From the NCBI RefSeq assembly GCF_004028095.1, contig NZ_SBHM01000006.1, positions 248,001-312,000 on the forward strand: DNA of 64,000 bases. Direction: 5' to 3'. The notes under the pieces are model-generated. The model searched no databases and had not been told where the DNA came from. It saw nothing but the letters and a program-made list of their open reading frames with translations. This document shows positions 27,353 to 37,365 of the stretch, one piece after another (within the stretch, counting starts at the first letter, position 1; each line of letters starts with the position of its first letter). Made by a program: the position numbers and the translations under genes. This DNA comes from Paenarthrobacter ureafaciens (GTDB lineage Bacteria > Actinomycetota > Actinomycetes > Actinomycetales > Micrococcaceae).

Positions 27353-28642
27353 TTACGCCGACTTATTCCGGCGCTTGGCCACGACGTCGTGGGCGATCAT
27401 GGTCGGCTGCGCCTTCTTGGCCACGACATCGGCGGTGATGACCACCGTGGCGATGTCGTCGCGGCTGGGGAGATCGAACATGACGGGAAGCAGGACTTCT
27501 TCCATGATGGCCCGCAGTCCGCGGGCTCCCGTCCCGCGCTCCAACGCCTGGTCCGCAATCGCATCCAAGGCGTCGTCGTCGAACTGCAGCTCCACACCGT
27601 CGAGCTGGAACATCTTTTGGTACTGCTTGACCAAGGCGTTCTTGGGCGTGGACAGGATCTGGATCAATGCCGGCCTGTCCAGGTTGGACACCGTGGTGAT
27701 GACGGGAAGGCGACCAATGAACTCAGGGATGAGGCCGAACTTCAGCAGGTCCTCAGGCATGACCTCCCCGTAGGAGTCCACGTTGTCCCGGACCTCGTTG
27801 AGCTGGGCTCCGAAGCCTATGCCCTTGCGTCCGGACCGCGAACCGATGATGTCCTCCAGCCCGGCAAAAGCACCGGCCACGATGAAAAGGACGTTCGTGG
27901 TGTCGATCTGGATGAATTCCTGGTGCGGATGTTTGCGACCGCCCTGGGGCGGAACCGAGGCCACGGTGCCTTCAAGGATCTTCAGCAGTGCCTGCTGCAC
28001 GCCCTCGCCGGACACATCGCGGGTAATCGAAGGGTTCTCGCTCTTGCGGGAGATTTTATCGATCTCGTCGATGTAGATGATTCCCTGCTCAGCCTTTTTG
28101 ACGTCGTAATCCGCAGCCTGGATGAGCTTGAGCAGGATGTTCTCAACGTCCTCGCCAACATACCCGGCCTCGGTCAGGGCCGTGGCGTCGGCAACGGCAA
28201 AGGGGACATTAAGGCGGCGGGCCAGGGTCTGGGCCAGGTACGTCTTGCCGCAGCCCGTGGGGCCGATGAGCAGGATGTTGGACTTGGCGATCTCCACGTC
28301 CTCGTGGTGGGCGCCGTCGCCAAGGCTGCCGCTCTTGGGGGCGTGGCCTGCCTGGATCCGCTTGTAATGGTTGTAGACAGCCACGGCAAGGGAACGCTTG
28401 GCCGGTTCCTGGCCAATGACGTACTCCTGGAGGAAATCGAAGATCTCCCGGGGCTTGGGGAGTTCAAAGCTGCCCAAGTCCGAAACTTCAGCCAGCTCTT
28501 CCTCGATGATCTCGTTGCAGAGCTCGATGCACTCGTCGCAGATGTACACGCCGGGCCCGGCAATCAGCTTCCGAACCTGCTTTTGGCTCTTTCCGCAGAA
28601 AGAACACTTCAGCAGATCCGTGCTCTCGCCAATCCGAGCCAT
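27353..28642 (-). CDS. clpX: ClpX, ATP-binding unfoldase of ClpXP
   Basis: ClpX recognises and unfolds substrates for ClpP1P2. The zinc-binding domain has Cys13, Cys16, Cys35 and Cys38 ([18 protein letters not shown]). The AAA+ module has Walker A GPTGCGKT, Walker [11 protein letters not shown] and sensor residues in the [10 protein letters not shown] region; the IGF-like ClpP loop reads IGFGAQL. ATG 28642 (429 aa) is chosen because GAAGGGA lies 7 nt upstream; the frame is open 17 codons further. Confidence 0.96.
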   Translation of the reverse strand: MARIGESTDLLKCSFCGKSQKQVRKLIAGPGVYICDECIELCNEIIEEELAEVSDLGSFELPKPREIFDFLQEYVIGQEPAKRSLAVAVYNHYKRIQAGHAPKSGSLGDGAHHEDVEIAKSNILLIGPTGCGKTYLAQTLARRLNVPFAVADATALTEAGYVGEDVENILLKLIQAADYDVKKAEQGIIYIDEIDKISRKSENPSITRDVSGEGVQQALLKILEGTVASVPPQGGRKHPHQEFIQIDTTNVLFIVAGAFAGLEDIIGSRSGRKGIGFGAQLNEVRDNVDSYGEVMPEDLLKFGLIPEFIGRLPVITTVSNLDRPALIQILSTPKNALVKQYQKMFQLDGVELQFDDDALDAIADQALERGTGARGLRAIMEEVLLPVMFDLPSRDDIATVVITADVVAKKAQPTMIAHDVVAKRRNKSA

Positions 28643-28773
28643 GTGGGAATCCCTTCGTTGCATACGGGTGATGCGGCTCCGCGCCGTACTCAAGTGTGCG
28701 GCCTTGCCGCGGTTGGCACCACCGTGACTTCTTCCACTCTAGGTCACAATGTGCCGCTTGCGTGGAAACAGAA

Positions 28774-28810
28774 CGCCGGTGCGGTCCATATTTCGCGAAC
28801 CGCACCGGCG
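28774..28810 (-). terminator. Hairpin after clpP2
   Basis: CGCCGGTGCGGTTC pairs with GACCGCACCGGCG (12-13 bp) around a short loop, 15 nt after the clpP2 stop and before clpX. No long T run follows, so it may attenuate rather than end transcription. Confidence 0.55.
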
Positions 28811-28824
28811 TCGATTTCCGTGTG

Positions 28825-29484
28825 CTACCGGGCGATAGCCTGGGGCTTGATCTTCCGGGAATCCAGGACCTGGTCAATCAGGCCGTAGGCCCGGGCTTCC
28901 TCGGCGGTAAGGATCTTGTCCCGCTCGATGTCGTTGTTGACCTGCTCGGAGGTCCGACCGGAGTGCTGGGCCAGGGTGTCTTCCAACCAGGTACGCATAC
29001 GCATGACCTCCGCTGCCTGGATTTCCAGGTCGGATGCCTGGCCGCCTTGGCCACCGGAGAGCGCCGGCTGGTGGATCAGCACGCGGGCGTTCGGAAGGGC
29101 CAGCCTCTTGCCCGGCGTGCCGGCCGCCAGCAACACAGCTGCGGCACTGGCAGCCTGGCCAAGGCAGACCGTCTGGATCTCCGGCCGGATGTACTGCATG
29201 GTGTCGTAGATAGCCGTCATGGCCGTGAACGAACCGCCGGGCGAGTTGATGTACAGCGTGATGTCGCGGTCCGGGTCGGTGGACTCAAGGACCAGCAACT
29301 GGGCCATGATGTCATCGGCCGATGCGTCATCAACCTGCACGCCGAGGAAGATGATCCGGTCCTCGAAGAGCTTAGTGTACGGGTCTTGGCGCTTGAAGCC
29401 GTAGGGCGTGCGCTCTTCGAACTGGGGCAGGACGTAGCGGCTGGTAGGAAGATTGCCGGCAGACCATCCGAAGTTGTAGTTCAT
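28825..29484 (-). CDS. clpP2: ATP-dependent Clp protease proteolytic subunit 2
   Basis: This 219-aa serine protease subunit forms a mixed tetradecamer with ClpP1 in actinobacteria. Catalytic Ser113 lies in [11 protein letters not shown] (ClpP1 has [11 protein letters not shown]), and His138 lies in [23 protein letters not shown] is conserved. The N-terminal ~20 residues are longer than in ClpP1 and may be a propeptide. AGGAG precedes the ATG by 8 nt, and the gene starts 36 nt after clpP1. Confidence 0.96.
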   Translation of the reverse strand: MNYNFGWSAGNLPTSRYVLPQFEERTPYGFKRQDPYTKLFEDRIIFLGVQVDDASADDIMAQLLVLESTDPDRDITLYINSPGGSFTAMTAIYDTMQYIRPEIQTVCLGQAASAAAVLLAAGTPGKRLALPNARVLIHQPALSGGQGGQASDLEIQAAEVMRMRTWLEDTLAQHSGRTSEQVNNDIERDKILTAEEARAYGLIDQVLDSRKIKPQAIAR

Positions 29485-29520
29485 GTCAATTGCTCCTGGT
29501 TTCAGTGGTTCTAATGCCGG

Positions 29521-30162
29521 CTAGTTGTTGTTGGAATCCGACTGGTTTGCCGTTCCGCCGCCTCCGGCCACGGAACCGGCGTGCGCCGAGATCTTGTCGA
29601 AGAAGCCGTATTCCAGTGCCTCGGTGGCCGTGAACCACTTGTCGCGGTCGTTGTCCTTGAGGATGGTTTCGACAGTCTGTCCCGTCTGCTCAGCCGTCAG
29701 TTCGGCCATGACCTTCTTCATGTGGAGGATCAGCTCAGCCTGGATCTTGATGTCCGACGCCGTGCCGCCGATTCCGCCGGAAGGCTGGTGCATGAGGATG
29801 CGGGCGTTGGGGGTGGCGTAGCGCTTGCCCTTGGTGCCCGAGGAAAGCAGGAACTGGCCCATGGACGCGGCAAGGCCGGTTGCGACCGTGACGACGTCGT
29901 TCGGGATGAACTGCATGGTGTCGTAGATGGCCATGCCGGCGGTCACCGAGCCACCCGGGGAGTTGATGTAAAGGTAGATGTCCTTCTCCGGGTCTTCTGC
30001 CGAGAGGAGGAGAAGCTGTGAGCAGATGGCGTTGGCGTTCTCATCGCGGACCTCGGAGCCGAGCCAGATGATGCGCTCTTTCAGCAGGCGGTTGTAGATG
30101 TAGTTGTCCTGGGCCGCGGGATCGACAGTTGCCATCCGGGGAGCCTCTGATTGCTGTGACAT
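29521..30162 (-). CDS. clpP1: ATP-dependent Clp protease proteolytic subunit 1
   Basis: This 213-aa ClpP has Ser100 (GLAASMGQF), His125 (MHQPSGG) and an Asp near 175. [19 protein letters not shown] is typical. The C-terminus ends in a Gly/Asn/Ser-rich tail not needed for catalysis. It is the first gene of the clpP1-clpP2-clpX run and has an AGAGG site before ATG 30162. A ClgR-like site lies ~100 bp upstream, consistent with stress control. Confidence 0.96.
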   Translation of the reverse strand: MSQQSEAPRMATVDPAAQDNYIYNRLLKERIIWLGSEVRDENANAICSQLLLLSAEDPEKDIYLYINSPGGSVTAGMAIYDTMQFIPNDVVTVATGLAASMGQFLLSSGTKGKRYATPNARILMHQPSGGIGGTASDIKIQAELILHMKKVMAELTAEQTGQTVETILKDNDRDKWFTATEALEYGFFDKISAHAGSVAGGGGTANQSDSNNN

Positions 30163-30262
30163 AAGTACTTACCTCTCGCTGGTGCCAGTGACCTCACTGA
30201 ACTTCACTACATTGGACACTAACCGCTTTGGCCGGCGTTTTGTTCGCCGGAATCGCACTGTT

Positions 30263-30273
30263 CGCTGACGGCG
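30263..30273. promoter_or_regulatory. ClgR-like operator upstream of clpP1
   Basis: CGCTGACGGCG matches the core CGC-Y-N-A-N-R-GCG of the ClgR consensus as I remember it from Corynebacterium. ClgR activates clpP1P2 and clpC genes in actinobacteria. The site is ~100 bp before the clpP1 start. Confidence 0.6.
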
Positions 30274-30312
30274 CACGGGAGGGCCCCGGCCTTGTGTTCT
30301 GCCCTTAAAGCG

Positions 30313-30346
30313 AACCGGCCCCGGATCCAAGGATCCGGGGCCGGTT
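30313..30346 (-). terminator. Trigger factor gene terminator
   Basis: AACCGGCCCCGGATCC and its exact 16-nt complement are separated by two nt, 10 nt after the tig stop. On the minus strand CGCTTTAAG follows. Confidence 0.75.
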
Positions 30347-30355
30347 GAAGCCGTA

Positions 30356-31732
30356 TCAGAACTTCACTGCTGCGGGGTCGTCGCTGGAGACGGTCTCTGC
30401 TTCAGCCTCGGCCTCTGCAGTTTCTTCAGCGGCAACTTCACCGGCAGGGCGCACGAAGTCGGTCAGGTCAACCTTGTTGCCTTCGGAGTCCACAACCTCG
30501 GCCTGGCCAAGCACTACTGCCAGTGCCTTGCGGCGGCGAACCTCGGAAACCATCATGGGGACCTGGCCGCTCTGATCGATGATCTGGGCGAACTGGTTGG
30601 GGTCCATGCCGTACTGGCTGGCGGTGGTGACGATGTAGTCGATCAGCTCGTTCTGGCTGACGTTGACTTCTTCCTTGTCCGCAATGGCGTCGAGGATGAC
30701 CTCGTTCTGGAAGGCGCGCTCAGTGTTTGCCTTCACCTCAGCGCGGTGCTCCTCGGTGTCGTGGTCGCCTTCGCCGTGGGAGTTTTCCTGGGTGAAGTGG
30801 GCCTCGACCTGCTCTTCGACGACGGATGCCGGGACGGGAACCTCAACCAGCTCGACGAGCTTGTCCAGGACCTTGTCGCGGGCTTCTACGCCCTGGCCAA
30901 CAACCTTGGACTCAGCGGCCTGCTTGGCGAGGTCCTCGCGGAGTTCAGCCAGGGTGTCGAATTCGGATGCCAGCTGTGCGAAGTCATCGTTTGCCTCGGG
31001 AAGCTCGCGCTCCTTGACGGCCTTGACTACTACCTTGACCTGGGCGGCTTCGCCGGCGTGCTCGCCACCAACGAGGGTGGTGTCGAAGATCGCTTCCTCG
31101 TCGGCGGAGAGACCGGAAACAGCCTCGTCCAGGCCTTCGAGCATGGTGGCGGAACCAACCTGGTAGGACAGGCCCGAAGCGGAATCGATCTCTTCGCCGT
31201 CAATCGAGGCGGTGATGTCGATGGTGAGGAAGTCATCGTTCTGCGCCGGGCGCTCAACGGACTTGAGGGTGCCGAAGCGGCCACGGAGTTCATCCAGGGC
31301 CTTGTCAACGTCAGCGTCGGAGGACTCGGCTGCAGCAACCTCTACCTTGATGCCGGCGTAGTCGGGCAGTTCGATCTCGGGACGGACGTCAACCTCGACC
31401 TGGAACTTGAGTTCGCCGTCGGTAGCGGACGGATCCGGAACCTCGGTGATTTCGACCTCGGGACGGCTCAGCGGGCGCACTCCGGTTTCCTGGACAGCGG
31501 CCTGGTACCAGCCATTGAGGCCGTCGTTGATAGCCGTCTCCAGAACGTAGCCGCGGCCGACGCGCTGGTCGATGAGCTTGGAAGGAACCTTGCCCTTGCG
31601 GAATCCGGGCACCTGGATCTGCGAAGCAACGGTCTTGTACGCGGCATCGATGCTCGGCTTCAGTTCCTCAAAGGGAACCTCAACATTGAGCTTGACCCGC
31701 GTTGCGGTGAGGTTCTCGACAGCGCTCTTCAC
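30356..31732 (-). CDS. tig: Trigger factor
   Basis: This ribosome-bound peptidyl-prolyl isomerase and chaperone meets nascent chains at the exit tunnel. The 458-aa protein has the ribosome-binding signature [12 protein letters not shown] (~44-55), the FKBP domain ([26 protein letters not shown]) and a helical C-terminal chaperone region. The last ~30 residues are acidic. It starts at GTG 31732 with AGGAG 11 nt upstream and lies between tRNA-Pro and the clp genes, the normal actinobacterial order. Confidence 0.96.
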   Translation of the reverse strand: MKSAVENLTATRVKLNVEVPFEELKPSIDAAYKTVASQIQVPGFRKGKVPSKLIDQRVGRGYVLETAINDGLNGWYQAAVQETGVRPLSRPEVEITEVPDPSATDGELKFQVEVDVRPEIELPDYAGIKVEVAAAESSDADVDKALDELRGRFGTLKSVERPAQNDDFLTIDITASIDGEEIDSASGLSYQVGSATMLEGLDEAVSGLSADEEAIFDTTLVGGEHAGEAAQVKVVVKAVKERELPEANDDFAQLASEFDTLAELREDLAKQAAESKVVGQGVEARDKVLDKLVELVEVPVPASVVEEQVEAHFTQENSHGEGDHDTEEHRAEVKANTERAFQNEVILDAIADKEEVNVSQNELIDYIVTTASQYGMDPNQFAQIIDQSGQVPMMVSEVRRRKALAVVLGQAEVVDSEGNKVDLTDFVRPAGEVAAEETAEAEAEAETVSSDDPAAVKF

Positions 31733-31804
31733 AGTCTAAGTACTCCTGAATTGGTGGGTATGGGGTTCTGCCGCACTCGAGGAAACGAATGCGAAACACA
31801 GAGT

Positions 31805-31878
31805 CGGGGTGACAGGATTTGAACCTGCGACTTCCTGCTCCCAAAGCAGGCGCTCTAGCCAAGCTGAGCTACACCCCG
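31805..31878 (-). tRNA. tRNA-Pro (TGG)
   Basis: This is a 74-nt cloverleaf on the minus strand beginning CGGGGTGTAGCTCAGCTTGG. The anticodon stem CCTGC/GCAGG holds TTTGGGA, giving anticodon TGG. The T-arm is CAGGTTCAAATCCTG. CCA is not encoded. Confidence 0.95.
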
Positions 31879-31890
31879 AATGCACAGGAC

Positions 31891-31896
31891 AGTCTA
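31891..31896 (-). promoter_or_regulatory. -10 box of tRNA-Pro
   Basis: TAGACT on the minus strand lies 12 nt upstream of the tRNA 5' end. The -35 is weak (GTGCAT at an 18-nt spacing). Confidence 0.4.
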
Positions 31897-31922
31897 CGGG
31901 CAAGAGCGCCGCGAATGCACAT

Positions 31923-31951
31923 TTGACAGCGCCGCCCGAATTAGGTTTAGT
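31923..31951 (+). promoter_or_regulatory. Promoter of tRNA-Gly
   Basis: A perfect -35 TTGACA (31923-31928), a 17-nt spacer and TTTAGT (31946-31951). The tRNA begins 54 nt after the -10 box. Confidence 0.6.
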
Positions 31952-32005
31952 TATATCCGGCTTGAACAGCCAACCGGAAAGAAGCCCTGAACAGGGAATC
32001 CTTCT

Positions 32006-32079
32006 GGGGACGTAGCTTAATGGTAAAGCCTCAGTCTTCCAAACTGATTACGCGGGTTCGATTCCCGTCGTCCCCTCCA
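32006..32079 (+). tRNA. tRNA-Gly (TCC)
   Basis: The acceptor stem is GGGGACG/CGTCCCC. The anticodon arm TCAGT-CTTCCAA-ACTGA gives anticodon TCC. The T-loop is GGTTCGATTCC. The 71-nt body is followed by an encoded CCA (32077-32079). Confidence 0.95.
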
Positions 32080-32082
32080 TGG

Positions 32083-32118
32083 AAGAAGGCCTCCGATCCC
32101 AGGATCGGAGGCCTTCTT
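32083..32118 (+). terminator. tRNA-Gly terminator
   Basis: AAGAAGGCCTCCGATC pairs with GATCGGAGGCCTTCTT around a 4-nt loop, directly after the tRNA. Confidence 0.75.
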
Positions 32119-32167
32119 GCGTTGTGCCGGACCATCGTTCCCGGAGGCTCAGGCCCGGCGGCGAAGC

Positions 32168-33055
32168 TCAGACCTGGCAGCCCGGGCACCAATAGAGTTT
32201 GCGGGCTCCTATTTCCGCCATGCCCACGATTGTCCCGCACGCCCGGCAGGGCAATCCGTGCCGCTTATAGACAAAGTGGGCGTCGGCGTCGGGCACCAGG
32301 GGTGCCCCTTCGGTCCATAGGTCCGGGGGCGTCGTCACAATCCTGCCGTCGCGGACGCCGTCGGACATGGTGGTCACGGCATCGTCCCAGAGGCGGCCGG
32401 CAGTTTCGGCATCCACGGCCGCTCCGGGCGTCCAGGGATCCACGGCCTGCCGGAAGAGGACTTCCGCCCGGTAGATGTTTCCGACTCCCGCGAGGACGGA
32501 CTGGTCCATCATCAGGAGCGCGACGGCGGTCTTCCGCTTGCGCAGCCGGCGGATGAACTCATCGCGGTCCCCCGGCAGGTTACGGAGGGGATCCGGCCCC
32601 AGGCGGTCAAGTACCTTGGCCGCCTCATCGGACGTCACGACCGCGCAGGTGGTCGCCCCTCGGAGATCGGCCCAGCCATGGTCAGACACGAGGCGGACGC
32701 GCACGGCCCCTACCGGTTCCGGCGGCCCGGAGTATTCCGCGTCCTCACCGGCAGGCCCGGATTCACGCTCACCGATCCTGCGCGGTGCTCCGATGCTCGA
32801 AGCGCCCGTAAAGGAACTGTCTCCGCCGAAGCTCCACGCACCGTATAAGCCCAGGTGGACGTGGAGGTAGAGCCCGTGGTCGAAGGCCAGGAACAGCTGC
32901 TTTCCGTGGGCGAGCGCCTCCACCGGCACGTGTCCGTCCAACAGCGCGGCGCCTTCGGTGAAGCGTCCCTGCGGACTGCTGACATGAAGGCGCCGGCCGA
33001 CGAAGACATCCTGGAACTGGCGGGCCAGCCGGTGGATGGAATGACCTTCAGGCAC
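32168..33055 (-). CDS. nei2: Endonuclease VIII-like DNA glycosylase Nei2
   Basis: This 295-aa Fpg/Nei glycosylase has the N-terminus PEGHSIHRLARQ (Pro2, Glu3), which marks the actinobacterial Nei2 branch. H2TH is at AVALLMMDQSVLAGVGNIYRAEVLFRQ. The C-terminal zinc finger is CRAC plus CPGC at the end; the usual finger Arg is replaced within ARKLYW. The GTG start (33055) shares a base with the rpiB stop in TAGTG, so translation is coupled to rpiB. Confidence 0.92.
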   Translation of the reverse strand: MPEGHSIHRLARQFQDVFVGRRLHVSSPQGRFTEGAALLDGHVPVEALAHGKQLFLAFDHGLYLHVHLGLYGAWSFGGDSSFTGASSIGAPRRIGERESGPAGEDAEYSGPPEPVGAVRVRLVSDHGWADLRGATTCAVVTSDEAAKVLDRLGPDPLRNLPGDRDEFIRRLRKRKTAVALLMMDQSVLAGVGNIYRAEVLFRQAVDPWTPGAAVDAETAGRLWDDAVTTMSDGVRDGRIVTTPPDLWTEGAPLVPDADAHFVYKRHGLPCRACGTIVGMAEIGARKLYWCPGCQV

Positions 33056-33537
33056 TACTCGACGATCTCGCCCGTGGTCTCGTACACGGCGATCTTCCCA
33101 ATGCGGCGGACATGGCGCTCGTCATTGCTGAACGGTTCCTGCAGGAACGCTTCGATGATTTCGGTGGCTTCGTCGACGCTGTGCTGCCGGCCGCCGACAG
33201 CCACGACGTTCGCGTCGTTGTGCTCACGAGCAAGCTTGGCGGTGGCGAGGTTCCATGCCAAGGCCGCGCGGACTCCCTTGACCTTGTTGGCGGCAATCTG
33301 TTCGCCGTTGCCCGATCCGCCCAGCACGATGCCCAGCGCATGGACTCCGGCTGCCTGGTCGGCAACGACGGCTTCCCCGGCATTGATGCAGAACGACGGG
33401 TAGTCGTCCAGGGCGTCATATTCCTTGGGCCCGTGGTCCACAACCTCATAGCCCTTGGCCGTGAGGTAGCTGACCAGGTGTGCGCTGAGTTCCATGCCTG
33501 CGTGGTCCGTAGCGATATGGACGCGGGGAGTAGTCAC
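33055..33537 (-). CDS. rpiB: Ribose-5-phosphate isomerase B
   Basis: RpiB interconverts ribose 5-phosphate and ribulose 5-phosphate. The 160-aa protein has HIATDHAGMELS, VVDHGPKEYDALDDYP, GIVLGGSGNGEQIAANKVKGVRAA and the NDANVVAVGGRQ stretch. I choose GTG 33537, preceded by a purine-rich AAAGAACGGA, because the longer frame adds 42 unlike residues. The active-site Cys of many RpiB enzymes (Cys-Gly-Thr-Gly) is replaced by Gly-Gly-Ser-Gly, as in actinobacterial members. Forms an operon with nei2. Confidence 0.94.
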   Translation of the reverse strand: MTTPRVHIATDHAGMELSAHLVSYLTAKGYEVVDHGPKEYDALDDYPSFCINAGEAVVADQAAGVHALGIVLGGSGNGEQIAANKVKGVRAALAWNLATAKLAREHNDANVVAVGGRQHSVDEATEIIEAFLQEPFSNDERHVRRIGKIAVYETTGEIVE

Positions 33538-33640
33538 TGTAGTCCGTTCTTTGTGGAGCGCCGGTAAGCCGCTGGGCAGGTGCACAGCCCGGGCCAGGCG
33601 CGGCGGGGAGGGATGCTTACCTAGATTACCGTGACCGGCT

Positions 33641-34636
33641 TCATTGGGGCTGCCCGTCGTCATGGGCCCGGGCAGCGGCCCGGTTGAGGATTCCGGCCAA
33701 CGTATCAGCTGTTGCCGCCGTTCCGGCGCTCAGGGCCACCCGGCCTCCGTTGAGTTTCCTGACGACGACGGCGGGCCCGCTGCTCACCAGCATCGCGGTC
33801 GCGTCGTCGTGGTGCCGAAGGCCCCAGCCGCCGTAGTCGGCAGCTTTGACGTCGGCGGGTGCCGCTGCGGCAATATCGACGGCGGGAACCCTCAGCACCG
33901 GGACGAGTCCGCCGGCCAGCACCCGAAGTCCTCCCCTGTCCGCACGGACACGGGCGAAAAGGAAGCCCGCACCCAGTAGCGCCACGGCGGCCACCAGGGC
34001 TCCGAGCCAAGGCAGCGCCACGGCAATCAGGGCTGCCGGGAACAGGGCAGAAACGATGATCATGATGAACACTGAACTGCGGGCGTGGACCCAGATCCGG
34101 AGGGTGTCCCGGGTCAGGTCCGGATCGGCAAGCAGCATCCGTTCGGTTTCCAGGGCCTGGTCGTCCTCAGGGGTCCAGCGGGCATCGGGCTTGAAGGCGA
34201 ACATCATGACGACACCCAGGGCCAGGGCCGCGCCGCTTCCCATAGCCAGGACGATCGGGTCCACATGCGACAGCCGGGCCTCCCCGATCCCCGACTGGCC
34301 GACCAGCCCGGCAGCGAGGACCGTGGTGACGAAGAGACTGACCATGAGGCCCAGCCCCATCATGACCCGGCGCATGACAACGGGCCGGGAGAGCGGAACC
34401 GCCTGCATGAAGGCGAGCCAGCCAAACAAGGTGATCATGGCTGCGCCGCCGGCAACATAGGCGCCGAAGGGCGCAAAAGCGCTTCCGCCGTCGGCATTCC
34501 ACATGACAGCCACCGGGTCCGGGAGGCTGTTCCTCAACATCTGGGCGCAAACAACGAAGCCGATGGCCAGCAGTAGCGGAAAAAACAGCGCAAACCGCAA
34601 GGCGCGGGTGTCAAGAGAGTCGCGGAACGTTCCCAT
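33641..34636 (-). CDS. DUF1648-like membrane protein
   Basis: This 331-aa membrane protein has an N-terminal hydrophobic segment (~15-32) followed by DPVAVMWNADGGSAFAP, which resembles the DUF1648 motif. Further membrane segments lie near 55-75, 92-112, 127-147 and a pair near 193-227. The last ~100 residues are soluble. Function is unknown. The start is leaderless (TAGTTT 6 nt upstream). Its end is ~104 nt before the rpiB start. Confidence 0.75.
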   Translation of the reverse strand: MGTFRDSLDTRALRFALFFPLLLAIGFVVCAQMLRNSLPDPVAVMWNADGGSAFAPFGAYVAGGAAMITLFGWLAFMQAVPLSRPVVMRRVMMGLGLMVSLFVTTVLAAGLVGQSGIGEARLSHVDPIVLAMGSGAALALGVVMMFAFKPDARWTPEDDQALETERMLLADPDLTRDTLRIWVHARSSVFIMIIVSALFPAALIAVALPWLGALVAAVALLGAGFLFARVRADRGGLRVLAGGLVPVLRVPAVDIAAAAPADVKAADYGGWGLRHHDDATAMLVSSGPAVVVRKLNGGRVALSAGTAATADTLAGILNRAAARAHDDGQPQ

Positions 34637-34642
34637 GGTTCC

Positions 34643-34648
34643 AAACTA
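34643..34648 (-). promoter_or_regulatory. -10 box of a leaderless gene (DUF1648-like)
   Basis: On the minus strand TAGTTT ends 6 nt before the ATG at 34636. Confidence 0.55.
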
Positions 34649-34790
34649 CTCCGGAGCAACGACATGCAGGGAGTGCACTCCACGACACCGCATGGGCATC
34701 CCTTGCGATCGCGGCAGAGAGTGAAAGAATGACTTCACACCAGCGGCGGGAGAACCGACCGGCCGCCCAGTCCAACTTCCGGAGGCACAT

Positions 34791-37352
34791 TTGCCAGGCC
34801 TTAATCTCACGCGCGGGGAAGCCGCGAGCCGCGCTGAACTCCTCAACGTCGAGTCGTACAACGTCACCCTGGACCTGACCAAGGGGCCGACCGTCTTCGG
34901 CTCCACCACCACAGTCCGTTTCTCGGCCCGCGCCGGAGCCTCGACCTTCATCGATGCCATTACCGACACCGTCCACAGCGTCACCCTGAACGGCACGGAA
35001 CTTGACCCGGCGGTCGTCTCCGACGGCGTCCGGATCCAGCTCCCCGACCTCGCCGAAGACAACGAACTCGTCATTGTTGCCGATGCTCCCTACATGAACA
35101 CCGGCGAGGGCCTGCACCGCTTCGTGGACCCCGTGGACGGCGAGGTATACCTCTATACGCAGTTTGAAGTACCCGACTCCCGGCGCATGTTCGCCGTCTT
35201 TGAACAGCCCGACCTGAAGGCAAGCTTCACTTTCACCGTGACGGCTCCGTCACACTGGGACGTGGTCTCCAACTCCCCCACGCCTGCCCCGGAACCCATT
35301 GAGGCCGGGGACGACGGCGGCGCACGCTCAGTGTGGAAGTTCGCCCCCACCCCCCGGCTCTCGTCGTACGTCACCGCACTGATCGCCGGCCCGTACCAAT
35401 CCGTACGCTCGGAAGTGACAAGTTCGGACGGCCGGGTGGTCCCGCTGGGAGTATTCGCCCGGAAGTCCCTCATGCAGTACCTCGACGCCGACAACATCTT
35501 CGAGCTGACCCGGCAGGGCTTCGAATTCTTCGAGGCGCAGTTCGGCTGCCCGTACCCGTTCGAAAAGTACGATCAGCTCTTCGTGCCGGAGTTCAACGCC
35601 GGTGCCATGGAAAACGCCGGTGCCGTCACCATCCTCGAAGGCTACGTTTTCCGCGGCAAGGTTACCGGCGCCCAAGTGGAACGCCGTGCTATCACCGTCC
35701 TGCACGAACTGGCCCACATGTGGTTCGGGGACCTCGTCACCATGCGCTGGTGGAACGACCTCTGGCTGAACGAGTCCTTTGCCGAATACATGTCCCACCT
35801 CGCGGCGGTGGAGAACACTGAGTTCGACCACGCGTGGACCACGTTCGCCTCCGTGGAGAAGTCCTGGGCTTACCGCCAGGACCAACTGCCCACAACGCAC
35901 CCCATCTTCGCGGACATCAACAGCCTCCAGGACGTGGAGGTCAACTTCGACGGCATCACCTACGCCAAAGGCGCTTCAGTGCTGCGCCAACTGGTGGCCT
36001 GGGTGGGCCCGGAACAGTTCATGGCCGGGGTCCGGACCTACTTTGCCAAGCATGCCTGGGGCAACACGGAGCTTTCGGACCTCATGCAGGAGCTCGAAGC
36101 CGCCAGCGGCCGTGACCTGGACCAGTGGGGCGGGTTGTGGCTTGAGACTGCGGGCGTGAACACGCTCGCCCCCGAGGTCACCGTTGACGAAAACGGCGTC
36201 ATCACCGGATTTGCCATTTTTCAGACCGCCATCGCCGAACAGCCCACCATCCGCCCGCACCGCCTGGCGGTGGGCTTCTACGACGTCGTCGACGGCAAGC
36301 TTGAGCGCGTCCACCGCGAAGAGCTCGACGTCGACGGCCCCCGCACGGACGTCCCCGCCCTGGTGGGCAAGACGCGGCCCGACCTTGTCCTCCTCAACGA
36401 TGACGATCTCGCCTACGCCAAGGTAAGGCTTGACCCGGCGTCGCTCGCCACCGCGAAGGCCCACCTGAAGGACTTCACCTCAAGCCTTCCCCGCACCTTG
36501 GTGTGGGGTTCGGCGTGGGATGCGGCCCGCGACGGCGAGACTCCCGCCCGCGGCTACGTGGACCTTATCCTGGCCAACATCGCCCACGAGACGGACTCGT
36601 CGGTGATCCTCGTCCAGCTCCGCCAATTGGCCACGACCCTCACGTACTACGTGGCCGCAGAGCACAAGGAGGAAACGGCAGTCAGGGCCGCCGACCGATT
36701 GTGGGAGCTCGCTTCCAGCGTGGAAGCCGGATCCGATGCCCAGTTGCAGTTCGTGAAGTCCTACGCCCAGATCTCACGCAGCGACTCCCAACTGGACCGG
36801 ATCCAGGCGCTCCTCGACGGCACGTCAACCCTGGAAGGCCTGACTGTGGACCAGGACATGCGGTGGGAACTGCTGACAGCACTGGTAGTCGGCGGCCGCC
36901 ACGGGCAGGACCGGATCGAGGAAGAACTCGAACGGGACAACACCTCCAACGGCCAGAACGCAGCAGCCCTCGCCAAGGCTGCGATCCCTACGGCAGAGGC
37001 CAAGGACGCTGCATGGGAGTCGATCGTGGTCAAGGGCGAGCTCTCCAATGCACTCCAGTCCTCAGCCGTTGCCGGCTTCACCCGTGTTCCGGACACCGCG
37101 TTGCTGGAACCGTTCGCGGAGAAGTACTTCCAGGCAGTACCTGGAATAGTGAAGGAACGGACCCATGCGCTGGCCCAGCAAATCGTGGTGGGCCTCTACC
37201 CCGCCCAGCTGACCACCCAGGCCACCATCGACCGGACGGACGAGTTCCTGGCGGCATTGCCGGAAGACAGCGCGGCACTCAGGCGCATGATGCTGGAGAA
37301 CCGCGACGCCGTGGCACGCGCCCTGCGCGCGCGGGCCGCCGACGTCGACTAG
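34791..37352 (+). CDS. pepN: Aminopeptidase N (M1 family)
   Basis: This 853-aa zinc aminopeptidase removes N-terminal residues from peptides in the cytoplasm, downstream of Clp and proteasome breakdown. The exopeptidase motif GAMENAG is at ~272-278. The zinc site HELAH is at 305-309 with the third ligand Glu in WLNESFAEY (~328). The C-terminal ERAP1-like helical domain fills the second half. It starts at TTG 34791 with GGAGG 5 nt upstream. Confidence 0.95.
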   Translation: MPGLNLTRGEAASRAELLNVESYNVTLDLTKGPTVFGSTTTVRFSARAGASTFIDAITDTVHSVTLNGTELDPAVVSDGVRIQLPDLAEDNELVIVADAPYMNTGEGLHRFVDPVDGEVYLYTQFEVPDSRRMFAVFEQPDLKASFTFTVTAPSHWDVVSNSPTPAPEPIEAGDDGGARSVWKFAPTPRLSSYVTALIAGPYQSVRSEVTSSDGRVVPLGVFARKSLMQYLDADNIFELTRQGFEFFEAQFGCPYPFEKYDQLFVPEFNAGAMENAGAVTILEGYVFRGKVTGAQVERRAITVLHELAHMWFGDLVTMRWWNDLWLNESFAEYMSHLAAVENTEFDHAWTTFASVEKSWAYRQDQLPTTHPIFADINSLQDVEVNFDGITYAKGASVLRQLVAWVGPEQFMAGVRTYFAKHAWGNTELSDLMQELEAASGRDLDQWGGLWLETAGVNTLAPEVTVDENGVITGFAIFQTAIAEQPTIRPHRLAVGFYDVVDGKLERVHREELDVDGPRTDVPALVGKTRPDLVLLNDDDLAYAKVRLDPASLATAKAHLKDFTSSLPRTLVWGSAWDAARDGETPARGYVDLILANIAHETDSSVILVQLRQLATTLTYYVAAEHKEETAVRAADRLWELASSVEAGSDAQLQFVKSYAQISRSDSQLDRIQALLDGTSTLEGLTVDQDMRWELLTALVVGGRHGQDRIEEELERDNTSNGQNAAALAKAAIPTAEAKDAAWESIVVKGELSNALQSSAVAGFTRVPDTALLEPFAEKYFQAVPGIVKERTHALAQQIVVGLYPAQLTTQATIDRTDEFLAALPEDSAALRRMMLENRDAVARALRARAADVD

Positions 37353-37365
37353 CCGTTCGCCTCCT

